Positions 21,773 to 32,698 of a stretch of DNA of 64,000 bases are shown here, piece after piece. A program made the translations under genes and the position numbers. Position 1 is the first letter of the stretch; each line of letters starts with the position of its first letter. The notes beneath the pieces are model-generated. The model was not told the DNA's origin. It made no database searches and saw only the letters and a program-made list of their open reading frames with translations. Location of the stretch: positions 2,232,001 through 2,296,000 of the forward strand of contig JAKUDP010000006.1 in the NCBI GenBank assembly GCA_022570795.1, read 5' to 3'. This DNA comes from Sphaerulina vaccinii. Lineage: Eukaryota; Ascomycota; Dothideomycetes; Mycosphaerellales; Mycosphaerellaceae.

Positions 21773-22861
21773 CTACACCCAACGACTGTTTCCCTCAGTA
21801 CTCGACTCTCCCACACTCCGTTCTCTGACCAACACCTTCTTCCCCTTATTACTCGGACTCTGTCGTTCCACCATGTCTACGGGTGTCTCCCCTCGTGCCA
21901 ATGGATGTACAGGACGATTCGGACTTTCGCTTCTCGTGTAGTTGTAGCCAAAGGGCATGTATGCGGAGCGTGTACGTTGTGGGGAGTTCCGACCACTTCC
22001 GGAAGGACCTGCGATGGGGAGAGAGGCTGTGGATCTGATGGGTGGCATGGAGGTTAGCACGGTTCCAGAGAAGACGGTCATCAAGGAGGAAAGAAAGTGT
22101 CTGGCACACCATTCGCTCAGTCGTTCTCGATCCAGTGGTCTTACTTTTCGTTATCGCGCATATCAGGTCCTCGACTCGTGATGCCTGCATTGAAGCCAGT
22201 GGTGATCTGGTCCTGCTTGCGATCGTGACGTTTCTTCAGCCAGACAGCTCCCCAGGCGATGAGAGGGAAAGCAATGGCGAGGACGATCAGCATGATGATC
22301 CATTGCTGGGAGAAGTCAGTTCATGTAATCTAGGCTCCCTGTTAAAATGGTACCCACATAATGATTCTGCCACCATGTCGCCGGCTTGTCCGCACCAATG
22401 CCAATGCCATCCAAGTCGTTCTGACCATAGCTGGTGGAAGAAGAAGCACTCGTCGCAGCAGCTGTGGTCCCGTCATCTGCCGTCGTCGCCGCCGCTCCAC
22501 CCGCAGCAGTGGCAGTCGTGGCAGTCCCCGATCCAGGATGCTCACTCGCACCATTATCGCTGCCACAGTTGGTGGTGTACCATGTGCTGACTTGCTGCAG
22601 ATCCGCTCCACTGCACGTCGAGTCGCAGATTCCCGTCGCTGAAGAGCGCAAGTTGACCAGGTAGGCAGATTGGCAGAAGCAGACCCATGCGCCTTGTGAC
22701 GCGACGTCGGTGGCCGAACAGGCTTGGGCGGCCTGGACGAGCAGAGGACATGTCTGACCACAGGCGGGAAGTTGACTGTTGCCGTCGCTCAAGACTCCTT
22801 GTGCTGTGACTGTTGCTGCCGTCGCGAGGAGCGCGAGGAGGATGTTGGTATTCGACTTCAT
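21773..22861 (-). CDS. CFEM-like cysteine-rich single-pass membrane protein
   Basis: Exons 22861-22358, 22305-22145 and 22034-21773 join in frame to 308 aa. The introns are 52 nt (GTGGGT...TCCCAG) and 110 nt (GTAAGA, GCTAAC, ATCAG). Residues 1-21 are a signal peptide (MKSNTNILLALLATAATVTA). Residues about 32-98 hold eight cysteines spaced like the CFEM module: PACGQTC, QAC, WVCFC, GICDSTC, TTNC, with an Asp after the third. A Thr/Ala/Ser-rich stalk follows. One membrane helix (WIIMLIVLAIAFPLIAWGAV) and a basic stop-transfer (WLKKRHDRK) lead to a cytoplasmic tail with YMPFGYNYTRSESP. CFEM proteins act in haem/iron capture, adhesion or sensing at the cell surface. The transmembrane rather than GPI anchor and the long tail suggest a sensor or receptor role, which is inference. 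Confidence 0.85.
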
Positions 22862-23744
22862 CGTGGCGCGCTCTCTCACATTGAACGATCGATATAGTGA
22901 TGTCGCGAGTTGCCGCCGGAGGGCTCGGATGTCAATGTTTCGATGAGAGAGATGGAGCTGCTTCTCCCTTCACAGCTGACAAAGGCGCAGAGAGGATTGT
23001 ATGGTCGACCCGTTCTGCCCGTTGAGGAATGTAGCAACAGTCGAATCTCTCGTATCGTTCTCAATCGCGTCGGGATTGGTGGTGAAAGTGGTCGTCTGGT
23101 CTCTCTGAACGAAAGACTGCGGTAAGGAGGAGAAGGAGCTCGACTGCTATTGCTCGCGAGCGTATGTTGTCCTTGCTAGGGAGAAATGCTGGTGAGAGGA
23201 ACGGCAGAAAGAGCAGGTTCTGGTTGTGGAAGGCGGCGACCGAGAGAAGTCATGCAGGGTCAATCCTTGGTGCAAGCGAGCTCTGTTTTCAATACGAACG
23301 GCATTTGTTTTCACGAACATCCGATCTCACAAACATCACACCTCATCACAGGACGTTTTCTGCTTTCCTGCTTTCCTACGTTGTTGATTGAATCGCTTGC
23401 TGGAATCGACAGATGTTCATCATACCACCTGCAAACAGAGACTCCTTGTCTGCCGAGTCCAGGAACCAGGAACTGGCGAAATGATGCCAATTGCAATCAA
23501 GCCTTGCTGGTCGACAAAGCCCAGAAGAACACCACCCGACGTCTACTCTTCCATGCGTTGGGTCGACGTTGGTCAGTTGTTCAAGCACGAAATATTTTGG
23601 GCTCTGATCATCAACGCTGCAGAACATGTCAGTCAAGCTCGAGTAGAAAGATGAACATGGAGGACAAATGCCTCGAACTCTATCGACCATGGCAAGGTAT
23701 GTTGCAAGGGTAGCTAATCAATAGGAAGTTGCTTCGAGTCTCCT
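22862..23744. other. Intergenic, no confident gene
   Basis: A 5' region of the CFEM-like gene plus short plus-strand frames (23186-23713, 23388-23654) without recognisable motifs. Their composition looks non-coding. Confidence 0.5.
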
Positions 23745-24368
23745 ATGTCGCGGCTACACATATGTTCTTGGCTGAAGCAGCCCGAGGATCTCGTCAACAC
23801 CACGAGAAATTTGAGAAACATGAACGCCAGCAGGGGGCAGGGGAAGCGTCCATCAGTCCACTTCGAATCGTCCGAGCGCGTCTTGCCTGTCTCCGGCCAT
23901 ATAAGGCATCAAACGCTGCGCCAGTGTCTTGTATGCCTGGGAGTCTTCTCGTCCGGAAACGAACTTCATTCGCACATCCGATCCAGTCATTGCGCTTGTG
24001 ATTACACAGCACTAGAGGCCCCAGTGCAGGAGCAGCTACTCCAAGAGCAAAGAGACAGACGATGGTCGCGAGAACTGAACAGGTGGCAAAGGGATGAGGT
24101 GAACCGGTTGCAACGGGATGAGGTGAATCTGAGTGATGACGACTGGTTCATTCACAATGGCAATGCTCACTACGTCCGGCATCGCAACGACTTCTACAGC
24201 TATCAGGCTGTAACGGACAAGTCGGACTTGTTCAGCTACGCCATCTACTCGGATTACGATCGTGCGCACGATCGAGGTCACAGAACACATTATCAAGTGC
24301 ATGGAACCCTAAACCCTAACCCTGCCGAACGAAAATCTGTACCTTCACGCGGTGTCCGGTGTGAGTAG
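23745..24368 (+). pseudogene. Copy A: C2H2 zinc finger plus N-terminal part of a copia-Pol beta-barrel-like domain
   Basis: The frame starts at an ATG and carries a C2H2 finger (CLVCLGVFSSGNELHSHIRS then SHC). It then has a charged helical stretch with a short direct repeat (RWQRDEVNRLQRDEVN) and DDWFIHNGNAHYV. The last matches the start of the retropepsin/beta-barrel region of copia Pol proteins, where WLLDSGA is usual. Here Asp-Ser is replaced by His-Asn. The reading frame then runs into a telomere-like repeat and ends at a stop near the start of the RIP-like segment. A neighbouring frame reads NENLYLHAVSGVSSAMPC, resembling the expected continuation, so a frameshift probably lies near 24.25-24.32 kb. 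I infer a truncated copy of a retroelement-derived gene. Confidence 0.6.
24305..24323. repeat. Interstitial telomere-type repeat
   Basis: AACCCTAAACCCTAACCCT is three CCCTAA-type units with one extra A, the complement of the TTAGGG repeat used by most filamentous fungi. An inverted TAGGGTTA lies at 24579-24586, so the intervening 260 bp is bracketed by oppositely oriented telomere-like units. It sits inside the disrupted zinc-finger/Pol-like array. Confidence 0.75.
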
Positions 24369-24818
24369 CGCGATGCCTTGTCGCGTGAAACCAAGATAGA
24401 CCCCCTCCTAGGACGATCCGCGACCTCCGGACGATTCCACCACGAACGACGATGCCGGCTCTATAAGACCTGTAGCGCTACGGGCGCTGTTAGCATTACG
24501 ACGTATACGTTCACCGATTGGGATTGGATTTTGGCGCTTTATATCGCGACTACGATTACGACAACACAGCGGTATACCTAGGGTTAAGAGGCGGACTATA
24601 GGGGAATAGGGACCCCCTCCCTCCTCTAATTCAGTCTATATAAGGCTATAGACGTACGAGACTCCTTTTTGCCTCGAAAAAGAGTCTTAGGTTCTATAGG
24701 TTCTATAGTTTGGGTTATTGGTAGGAAGCGAGTCTGCGGGCCGTCTTGCGCATCCTTTTTCGCGTAGTAATACGGTGTCTACTAAGCTGCGCTAGAGGCA
24801 GCAATACGACGCGAGCGG
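24369..24818. other. TpA/CpG-rich, CpA-poor segment (RIP-like), no gene
   Basis: Base composition changes abruptly. Tracts such as ACGACGTATACG and CTATATAAGGCTATAG abound, while CpA and TpG are scarce. All frames are short. This resembles repeat DNA altered by repeat-induced point mutation, or an old inserted element. It separates copies A and B of the array. Confidence 0.5.
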
Positions 24819-25661
24819 GTGTATAGTAGTTCAATTCTACTAACGTGCTCCTGGTTGGCAAGCCCCTCCGTCGTAGTTGATAAGATCGACCGAATAAAGA
24901 TAAACAAAGTTCATTGCACGATAGGCACTGTCAGAATAAGAGCGATGAGTCAGCGAGGCCAGGCTGCTGATGTTATGCTGACGATCTCTGGTGTATACCA
25001 CATACCAGACGCGCCATGCAATGCACTAGCTCACGCACCTTTGATGGCCTCCGGTCTGATCCCTAGAGGTCACCAATCCACGAAAGGATTCCATGTATAC
25101 TCTGGAAAGACGAGACACAATGTCATTTGTGGCAAGACCATATTCGATACCTGGGGTCCTATCTACAGAATCACTCCTCCCGGCGAAGCAGATCATGAGA
25201 CTTGGCGTAATGCTGGCGCAATCAGACCACCGAACATCTCTATGAGTGCCACGATCCGCTTACCAGGACGAAGATTTCACAAGCCACGGAACAATCCAGG
25301 TGTTCCGATCGACCATGGGAAATCGAGCGGATATGCAGTCAAATCGCTGCCAGTCGGTAGTTTTGGTTCAACTACCAATGGCAGAAATGACGACGGGAGT
25401 CAAAATGACAATGATACTGACTTCTGGGGTACTGACACGATCGAGCCTGACAAGCTAAGACAAAAAGCAGCGGAGCGTGTACATCGAGTGCAGCAGCGAG
25501 AGATTGAGGCCCAGGGCCTTATGTTCAGCCATGTCCAGAGGTTGGAGGCAGAGCTCGCAGTCTCTCGAAACCGGGAGAGTAACTTGCAGGAACGACTCCG
25601 TGAGGCAGAGCAGACAATAGAGCTGTCAATAGAGCGCATACGACGCATGTATACGAGCTGA
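24819..25661 (+). pseudogene. Copy B: C-terminal part of the Pol beta-barrel-like domain followed by a coiled coil
   Basis: The frame is open for 280 codons but has no ATG before about 24945, and it enters directly into the domain interior (TIGTVRIRAMSQ, then LTISGVYHIPDAPCNALAHA). The latter matches the GxGxVxL...LxxVLHIPxxxCNLxS pattern of copia-type Pol. A basic, Pro-rich region follows, then FWGTDTIEPDKLRQKAAERV and a long coiled coil ending RLREAEQTIELSIERIRRMY. The FW...RLKRKA-like segment and coil also occur in copy C, but there they precede the Pol-like domain. The zinc finger and the WLLHNGN segment are absent, replaced upstream by the RIP-like stretch. I infer a 5'-truncated copy or fused halves of two modules. 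Confidence 0.6.
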
Positions 25662-26255
25662 CACTGAGAACTGAAGACTTGCATTCTGATATTCAAGCCG
25701 ACTGAGTGCTGCTCATTAGCCCATAACTACACCAACTTTTAATGTATTTCGAGTCGCCGCATCGAACGACCATACTACTTTAGGTTAGCATTACTATTCC
25801 ATTATTTCTATCACAATTACGACTTGCGATCATGTGTGAACTTGTATGTTGGAGTCGATAGAACTATGGTGCGCCACAATAATAGATCGATGCGGGCCCA
25901 GAACAGTCGCCGAGCAGGAACGACCTCACAAGATCTTCAACTTCAACTTCAACACCACGCAGCAATGGAATGCTGATCTGTGATCCTATCTCTCGAACAC
26001 ACCCGAAACAGCCAGACTATGAAAGATCTACGCTGTCGATGGAAATGACAAGGCCATGAGTCGTGATTCAGGATGAACCTAATGTGTTCAAAGAGGCTGG
26101 GAGCCCAATCTAGCGTGAACCTCTCTAACCTCGACTGACTACAAATAGCGTCGAGACCTCACACTCATCAAGCTGTCGCACTCATCATCTCCAGCCATGG
26201 TATTCATTAGACCACCCGGTATGATGTTCGGCCTCTCCGATGCCTTCGAGAGGCA
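25662..26255. other. Spacer between copies B and C
   Basis: No gene. A plus-strand ATG at 26197 opens a frame (MVFIRPPGMMFGLSDAFERQ) just upstream of and overlapping copy C in another frame. It might be the original N-terminus of copy C if a frameshift or small intron lies near 26.25-26.32 kb. Confidence 0.4.
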
Positions 26256-27301
26256 ATGGCTGGACAACCTGCAGCGAGCAGTAGCACCGACCAACGACAA
26301 GGCGACGACCGGCATCGATGCATGGCGTGCTCAGAGACGTTCCAATCAAATGACGCTCTGCACATTCATGTCCGAGCGAGGCATAGTGAACCGATCGACG
26401 ATGAAGTGCGGAGAGTCCTATACCAGGCAAGAAGCAGGGAGGGTGGCAGTAGAGCGCCATTTCCATCATATGCTTTCACGGCAACCACGAATGACGACGA
26501 TCATGACTGGACAGCCGGAGAGTTCTGGCGCGATTACAGGAACGACCCGGAGAGACTCAAGCGGAAAGCAGATGAAAAGGAGCAGCGTCTTGAGCAAAGG
26601 GAAGCCACGAAGAGACAGAAGCAGGAAGACGCCTCTGCGGAACGTGTTAAGGCATTAGAGAAAGAGGTCGCATTGTGGAAGAATTTACGGGCAGAAGTTC
26701 AGGACGACTATACACGCCTTTGTGGGCGATATAACGACCTAGAAGGATCACACATCGAGCTGAAGCAGGACATGCAGCAACCTGTATCGAACGACTGGCT
26801 ACTGCACAACGGCAACATCGCATTCTGCAGAGACCGATCCATGTTCGACGTCTATCATCCCATCAGCTCCGCGATCACCCCAGCGCCGACTGCTACCGCC
26901 GCAGATGACGACACGGGTCGTGCGGTGGACGTCCTCGGTGTCGGTGAAATCACCATCCATGCTCAGCGCCAACATGGCCAGGCTCATGCACCGCCACTGC
27001 GCATCAGAGGCGTTCTGCACATTCCAGCAGCGAATGCAATGGGCTCTCCATTGCACGGGCCGCGAAACAGGGCTGGTCAATCAAATATGGCCCAGGAAAT
27101 AGAGTCTCGGTCACCGACACGAGCACGAATCGTATTGTATTCTGCGCGAATCAGTCAAGCGGTCGTATCAACATTTGCTTGAAAGGCGAAGGCGATGGCG
27201 AGGATGCTTCGAAGCATATCACAGACGGCACCACGATCTCCATCTCTGCAGATCGCGCGCACATCAGTAGCCTGGTGCCGAAAGCTGGACTTGTTCCTTG
27301 A
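26256..27301 (+). pseudogene. Copy C: C2H2 zinc finger, coiled coil and Pol beta-barrel-like domain, with a one-base frameshift
   Basis: Order of parts: C2H2 finger (CMACSETFQSNDALHIHVRA then RH) at residues about 22-44; Asp-rich spacer; EFWRDYRNDPERLKRKADEK and a coiled coil (about 90-165); then NDWLLHNGNIAFCRDRSMFD (about 180-200), VLGVGEITIHAQ and LRIRGVLHIP. At about 27026 the frame must change for the domain to continue: the register two bases later reads NGLSIARAAKQGWSIKYGPG and stays open to a TGA at 27299-27301. The annotated frame instead ends at 27182 in unrelated sequence. A single-base deletion explains this. The copia protease Asp is absent (HNG, not DSG), as in copy A. Non-enzymatic and probably non-mobile; possibly once a domesticated DNA- or RNA-binding protein. 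Confidence 0.65.
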
Positions 27302-28143
27302 ATGTGTACAAAGAGGGATGGGTATTTTTGCTTATCGGCGGGAGGCAGGAGAGAGGCTTGGCGAGCGGGCTCATCTCTTCTCGAGTTTGACATTTCACGA
27401 GCATCCAACAGTAGCAAATGGGACTGGCTGGGGAAGAGCATCGCAGTATGAGCAAGATTCGTATTGCAGCGGTTCACGATCAAGTCCTTTCACACTGCAG
27501 CGAACTTGATGGGTGGTGCAGATGAGGGAGAAGCATGAACAGGAGAGTCATTCCAGATCGCATCGAGATCTCGCCTTCATACGGACATCCCACGCTCGAG
27601 CATATTACCATTGGCAAAGCATCTGCACTCACGCGAGACTCACTCTGCTTATCCACACCCATCCGGCATACTTCGCAGTAATCTCGAAGGGAGCATCTTG
27701 GTAAACGCATCCACATGAGAGTTATACAGCGTGCAGAGCCGAAGCACGAATGAAAGGATAAAGAACGTCGAAGAAGTGCTGCGACTTCTCGAGGACGAAC
27801 AAACATCGTACAAAGCACCAACCGCCGAGCTGGTGATACAACTTGTGCTCTTTTCCAAGCCATACTTGCCATATCAACTATACGCATCGAGCCATTCACC
27901 ATCCGTATACTGTGCCTTTAGGCAGCCATCGGGAGTGAAGATATCGCTCTTCACACACTCACAATTTCCTTGCGAAACCGGTGAAGATTGAGTATCCTGC
28001 AATGAGTGAATGATCAAGCACTATGTCAGGAAAGTATCCAACCTCTTCGCAAGCTCTACTACTTCTTCCTCGATCGAAACCACCATCCCAAGCACTCTCA
28101 ACAGCGAATATCGCGCAGCACTGACGGCTCATGCACTGCCACC
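27302..28143. other. No confident gene
   Basis: Plus-strand stretches such as NVEEVLRLLEDEQTSYKAPT near 27745-27810 look protein-like but have no supported start or domain. They may be relics. The last 150 nt are the leader region of the next gene. Confidence 0.35.
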
Positions 28144-30107
28144 ATGACTAGCTACAGCAGGATCGACACGTTGCTTGCCAACCTCCATCATTGCGATGCA
28201 GACGTTCGAATTGAGTTCGGCGAAGGAGCCATCAACCACGCCTACGTCCATAGCGCCATCCTTGCCGACGAGATGCCTCAATTGGAAGTCCTCGAAGCTC
28301 GACCAGATCATGAGGGCGTCCGCGTCTTCGCGGTCTGCTTCCAGAATGGTACCTGCGTCCTTGAGCCATTGGTACGTCCATCGCTCAAACGATGAGCTTT
28401 GTGACCTGTGCTGACATTGATACAGACCTCTGCGAGCGTCCTCAGCACCGATGCATCGTGCCAGCGCTTTCACGACTCGACTCTTGCTCCAGAAGGCTGG
28501 TCTACTCCACGAAACGACTACGACCACAGAGGTCAAGCTGCCAGGAATCAGAACCTGTATGCCAAGAGACAGTACATTGCCATCCTCAACATTCTTTATG
28601 GCGGAGGAGTCAGCTTGGACGATCTCGAACCGTACCCATCCCGCGACTCGCCACTTTCGCGACTGCACTCGATCACCACATCTGTCATCGAGACTTGCGC
28701 CCGCGCAGAGTCCCTAGGCTGCCTTCCCAAAGTGTCTGGTGTCCTCCTCGGCCTCATATTTGACAACAGTTTGCTTGGACAATGCGTCTCGCAAACGCCG
28801 ATCAAGTTCCTCAAGCTAGCTATCAAAGTCGGCAGCACTACCCTACACTCTATGGCGAGCAGACACATCTGTGCTGATCCAAAGCTCAGTGGTAGATGGT
28901 TCGACTGTGCTGCGTACTACAACGCCAACCGCGATGCATTGGAGGCATCTCTAGCGACGATCACAGGCAAAGGCTCTACAGCAACAGAAAGGCTTGTCGA
29001 GGCGTTGCTTGATGTGCAACTGTGCAGAACACACATGGTCATGTTCCCGTCTCAGAGCTTGACTCTGACTGCACCATATGGATCCTACTCGCGACCCATC
29101 ACTGGCTCTTGTGCAGAGTGCATCAGCCGCACACACTTTGCTGTCTGGCTCACGGCTGAGCTCAACAACTACGCTCCTGGTGTCTCAGACACGGGCCTAG
29201 ATAAATCAGAAAGCCCATCCGAGACATTTAAGGTGGTCCTCGAATTCCTCCAACACTTTTCGACCTCCTTGATGCCATTTCAGATATTTCCTCCAAGAAG
29301 CAACATGCACAAGGTACTCGCTGCGGAGATCGGACTTCCTGGCGACCAGACTGCCGAGAAAGCGATCAAGCACCACCTCGACGTTTGTGTCAAAGAAGCT
29401 GGCACTGCCATCGACGAGGCATTCGCAATGGCAAGAACTGAGTTGACCGAGGAGAACTTTCCTGTCCTGGGCGTCAAGAAGTCACGTAACAGTGAGTCTG
29501 TTACTCCTCGACAAGTCTCTGGGAGACCACCTCATCTGATACGCAACGAACAGTCAGCACTAGCTCCAGGCTATCACAATATTCCACGTGCACCGAAGCT
29601 AGCAGCCTTGGCGACTTCGGAGCAGAAGAGCTTGTTGAGACTAAGCTGGATGGTGCTGCTCACATCTTCGTTGCTGGCGACGATAGCTATCTCTCCTACT
29701 ACACCGAAGAGTCCAGGGAGTCAGAGCTCCAGACAGCAAAGAAGCAGGTCCGTTTTGCCTTGTCAGAGACATCTGATGATGATCAGGATCTCTCCACACC
29801 AAGCGACATTCAGAAGTCACTCGAGAAGCTCTTTCACAAGGACCCACGATGGCTGGAGTTATACGTTAACATCGCCGAGAGCTGGGAGCCAACAGAGGAT
29901 GCTAGACTCCTCTCCGCGAGCTTTCTGGATGAGTTGAGAGAGCCGAGCAACGAACGCTGGGGCTGTGATCCGAACGAATGTCATCGATGCTGCGGAGAGA
30001 AGAAGTCGTCGAACCCGAGAGAGAAGCACACTTGTGGGAAGGCCACCAATCAGGTACAGTACTACTCGCAGAGGACTAGAACAGGGCTTCCAAGCAGCAT
30101 CTGGTAG
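28144..30107 (+). CDS. Hypothetical 615-aa protein with C-terminal Cys/His cluster
   Basis: Exons 28144-28371, 28426-29491 and 29554-30107 join in frame. The introns are 54 nt (GTACGT, CTGAC, TACAG) and 62 nt (GTGAGT...GAACAG). The N-terminal part (RIDTLLANLHHCDADVRIEF) is followed by a largely helical region with many hydrophobic repeats (residues about 90-360). An acidic segment (LSETSDDDQDLSTPSDIQ) comes next. The final 60 residues contain CDPNECHRCCGEK and HTCGK, which could bind zinc. No signal peptide or membrane helix. I do not recognise the family. The third exon is supported because it is in frame and compositionally natural, whereas reading through intron 2 gives a Ser/Arg-rich tail. 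Confidence 0.75.
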
Positions 30108-31251
30108 AACGACAGAGCATCAATGAGATGAAGCGTACTCCCAGGAGCGGGAGGGATTAGAGGTCAGGGTGTGAACACCACTGTATGGTGTTGTATACGA
30201 CTCGAGGAAATCAGCAGTCCGTCGATCCCATAAGACTTTTTGGCTGCGTGACGCAGTCGCAGGGTCTTTCATGCTCCACGGGAATGTTGATAGGAGTGGC
30301 AGTGATACTAGGTCTTAGAGATGTTCATTTCGTCTCAATGTTCCTCCACCCGCAGTAAGCTGATCATAGGCCTACCTTTTGTCACTCCTAGGCCATAGCC
30401 TGCAATGCGAGCTATGCGAGTGGACTCCGCTTCTTGGCGCGTGAGGTGTAGCGAAGTCTGTGTGATCGTACGAAGCCGCACGAAGTCTTTCGGGTATAGC
30501 AATGAGTCGGCGACCGCAGGAGCAAATCAATGCCAAAAGCCCTCAGGCATATATCCTGGTATCATAGGTAGTTCGGGCACGAATAAGTGCCAAGTCTTGT
30601 ACTCTCGCCACCCTCATACCATACGAGAAGTATAGTTCAGCAGGAATGCCCTTCGTCACAGTACAATATTCTGCTTCTTTCAGCCTCTTCTTCAGGAGCA
30701 CTTCTCGAGATCTGCCGACGTGAGTCGAAAAGTGCTCAACGCTGCGGAAAGTGCTCCGGAAACGCTGGAAAAGCTTTCTCCACCGGGGCCGAGGTCGGGC
30801 GACTTCCGCATGAAGAGCTTGCACGCACGAGCGGCCGCCTCGATTCCTTCCAGTCACAGCCTCATCTTATCAGATGAGCAATCATTTCGTGCTCGCAAAC
30901 ATTGGCCACATCGCACTGTTGCTCTGAAAGGTGCATTGCTGATCGGCAGTCTGCGGTCATACTCGAACCACGCCAAGAGTTGGGTGGTTGCGGAGTTGTG
31001 GCAATGACGGCGAGAAGGACGATTGACATATCCAGAGGCACCAGGAGAGCGACTGCACTTCCCCGGAGCAGAGAAGTGTTCGAAGCCGTGGTCGTATGCA
31101 GAGTATCCTGCTGAGACAATTGTTCCAACAAAGACTGTCGTTAGAATTGCCGCCGTTTAGCTTGTTCAGCCTGCCGCCCCGCACGTCCTCAGCAATCGAA
31201 GCAGATCATCAGGAGGTTGAAGTACCACCGACCGACTCAGGACCAGACATC
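30108..31251. other. Intergenic, nothing recognised
   Basis: Frames on both strands (30543-30857 minus, 30587-31007 plus) overlap one another and lack motifs. The plus-strand frame of the next gene is open upstream to 31096 with a possible earlier start. Confidence 0.45.
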
Positions 31252-31563
31252 ATGCCCAAGACCATTCGACAACTCCTTACAGAGGCCAGCAGCAACCCAA
31301 GATACGTTCGACTCCACAATGCGAGCTACTCTGCACGAGAATTGCTCGGCGAGATAATGTCCATGGCGAGCAGAATCGTACGACGAATATCCGAGGCTCA
31401 GATGAACAGCAATGATCAGAGATGGTGGCCAATCCGAGAGATTGCGAGCAAGTGGGACAGCATCCGAGCCTATCCAGAGATGTTGCAGGATGCAGATGCG
31501 GAGTTGCTCAAGATTCTGGTGCTGGATGCGTATGCCGACATGGAGAGGCTTGGGAACCGCTGA
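31252..31563 (+). CDS. Small hypothetical helical protein
   Basis: 103 aa from the ATG at 31252 (MPKTIRQLLTEASSNPRYVR). An in-frame start at 31096 would add 52 residues of lower quality. The sequence is soluble and helical (ARELLGEIMSMASRIVRRIS, then EMLQDADAELLKILVLDAYA), with a conserved-looking WWPIREIASKWDSI. No signal peptide. Unknown family. I chose the later start because natural composition begins there. Confidence 0.5.
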   Translation: MPKTIRQLLTEASSNPRYVRLHNASYSARELLGEIMSMASRIVRRISEAQMNSNDQRWWPIREIASKWDSIRAYPEMLQDADAELLKILVLDAYADMERLGNR

Positions 31564-32698
31564 TGAATCGGCGGATTGACAGGTGCTCTGGCTTGGTCAG
31601 CTATCTGTTGTGACCCGCTGTCGTGATCGATGGAACTGCTGCTGTCTGGACTATGTAAGCAGTAGTGCGAGTCTGAATTAGCTTGTAGGGAGACTTGAAG
31701 CCGGGAGCTGCAGATGTCGTTCGCCTCCATGGCAAGAGAAATGAACGAAGGAGAGAAGAGTCTGTGATACCCATTGAAAGTGGCGAGGAATGCAAGGTCG
31801 AAAAGTATGATGCTGTTCAAGGCGTTCGTTAATCGCATGATATCGAGGCCCAAACAGAACATCGAGGTGATCTGTTGGTAGCAGAGCCATTACTCAATGA
31901 CTATTCTTGCGACTTCTTGATGTTCCTGCAATTGATGGATGCATGTTAGGGCTAGGAAGTCGTGCTTATTGGGTCAATGGGTGACTGGAATTGTGGCAAA
32001 ATGGCTCGATATGTGAATGAGAAGGAAGAGTAAGAGGAGTGAAAGCACCAGGTGAAGTGCTGAAGTCGATGGAGTCAAACTGGGAAGCACAGCGTGATAA
32101 GCGGCGGGTAATAGAAGGCACGGTAGCACGGGCGCCAAACAGCGTATCAGATGAATTGTAATGACCAAACCTTGTGAGACGTCATGCCGTTTTTGGACCA
32201 CGCGTTAGCCACGTTCTCCTTCGAGCAACAACATCCGCGTTGCCTTTCGCGCCTTTCGTCTTTCTTGTTTGTTGTACCTCTCGTCGTTGCCTTCGCATTC
32301 ATCGGAGAGCTTTTGAACAAGTTGCATGGTGTTGCGCTCGCTCGGCTAAGCAGACGCCGAAAGCTGGAACCCAGCATTCCAAACAATAAAATGCATAAGA
32401 TACATGTATGGATGCACCACGAAACCCCTCTTCGAACTCCACTTCAGGACTCCAGGGACGTTGGGAGAAGATTGGAGTCGCACATGCTCGCATACACCCA
32501 GGCGCACCAAAACCGCCCTTGGACGAATGTTTGTAGCAGGCTTCTCTCGACTCGAGACTGTGCAGAACTCTGGGTTGTGATATCAATCGGAAACTCTCTG
32601 GTCATGCAACAGCTTGGCTCCTAGCTCGTAAGAGATGTCTAAGTATGTCAATACAAAGACCAGACCGAAAGCCACTCAAACCGCTCAGAGATGCCGCA
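31564..32698. other. Intergenic, nothing recognised
   Basis: 3' flank of the small plus-strand gene and of the minus-strand dioxygenase. Frames at 31470-31862 minus and 32184-32624 plus overlap and have no motifs. Confidence 0.5.

Noticed and set aside
23186..23713. A 175-codon plus-strand frame before the zinc-finger array
   Set aside because: Arg/Ser/Cys-rich translation without motifs and overlapping frames on both strands; judged non-coding.
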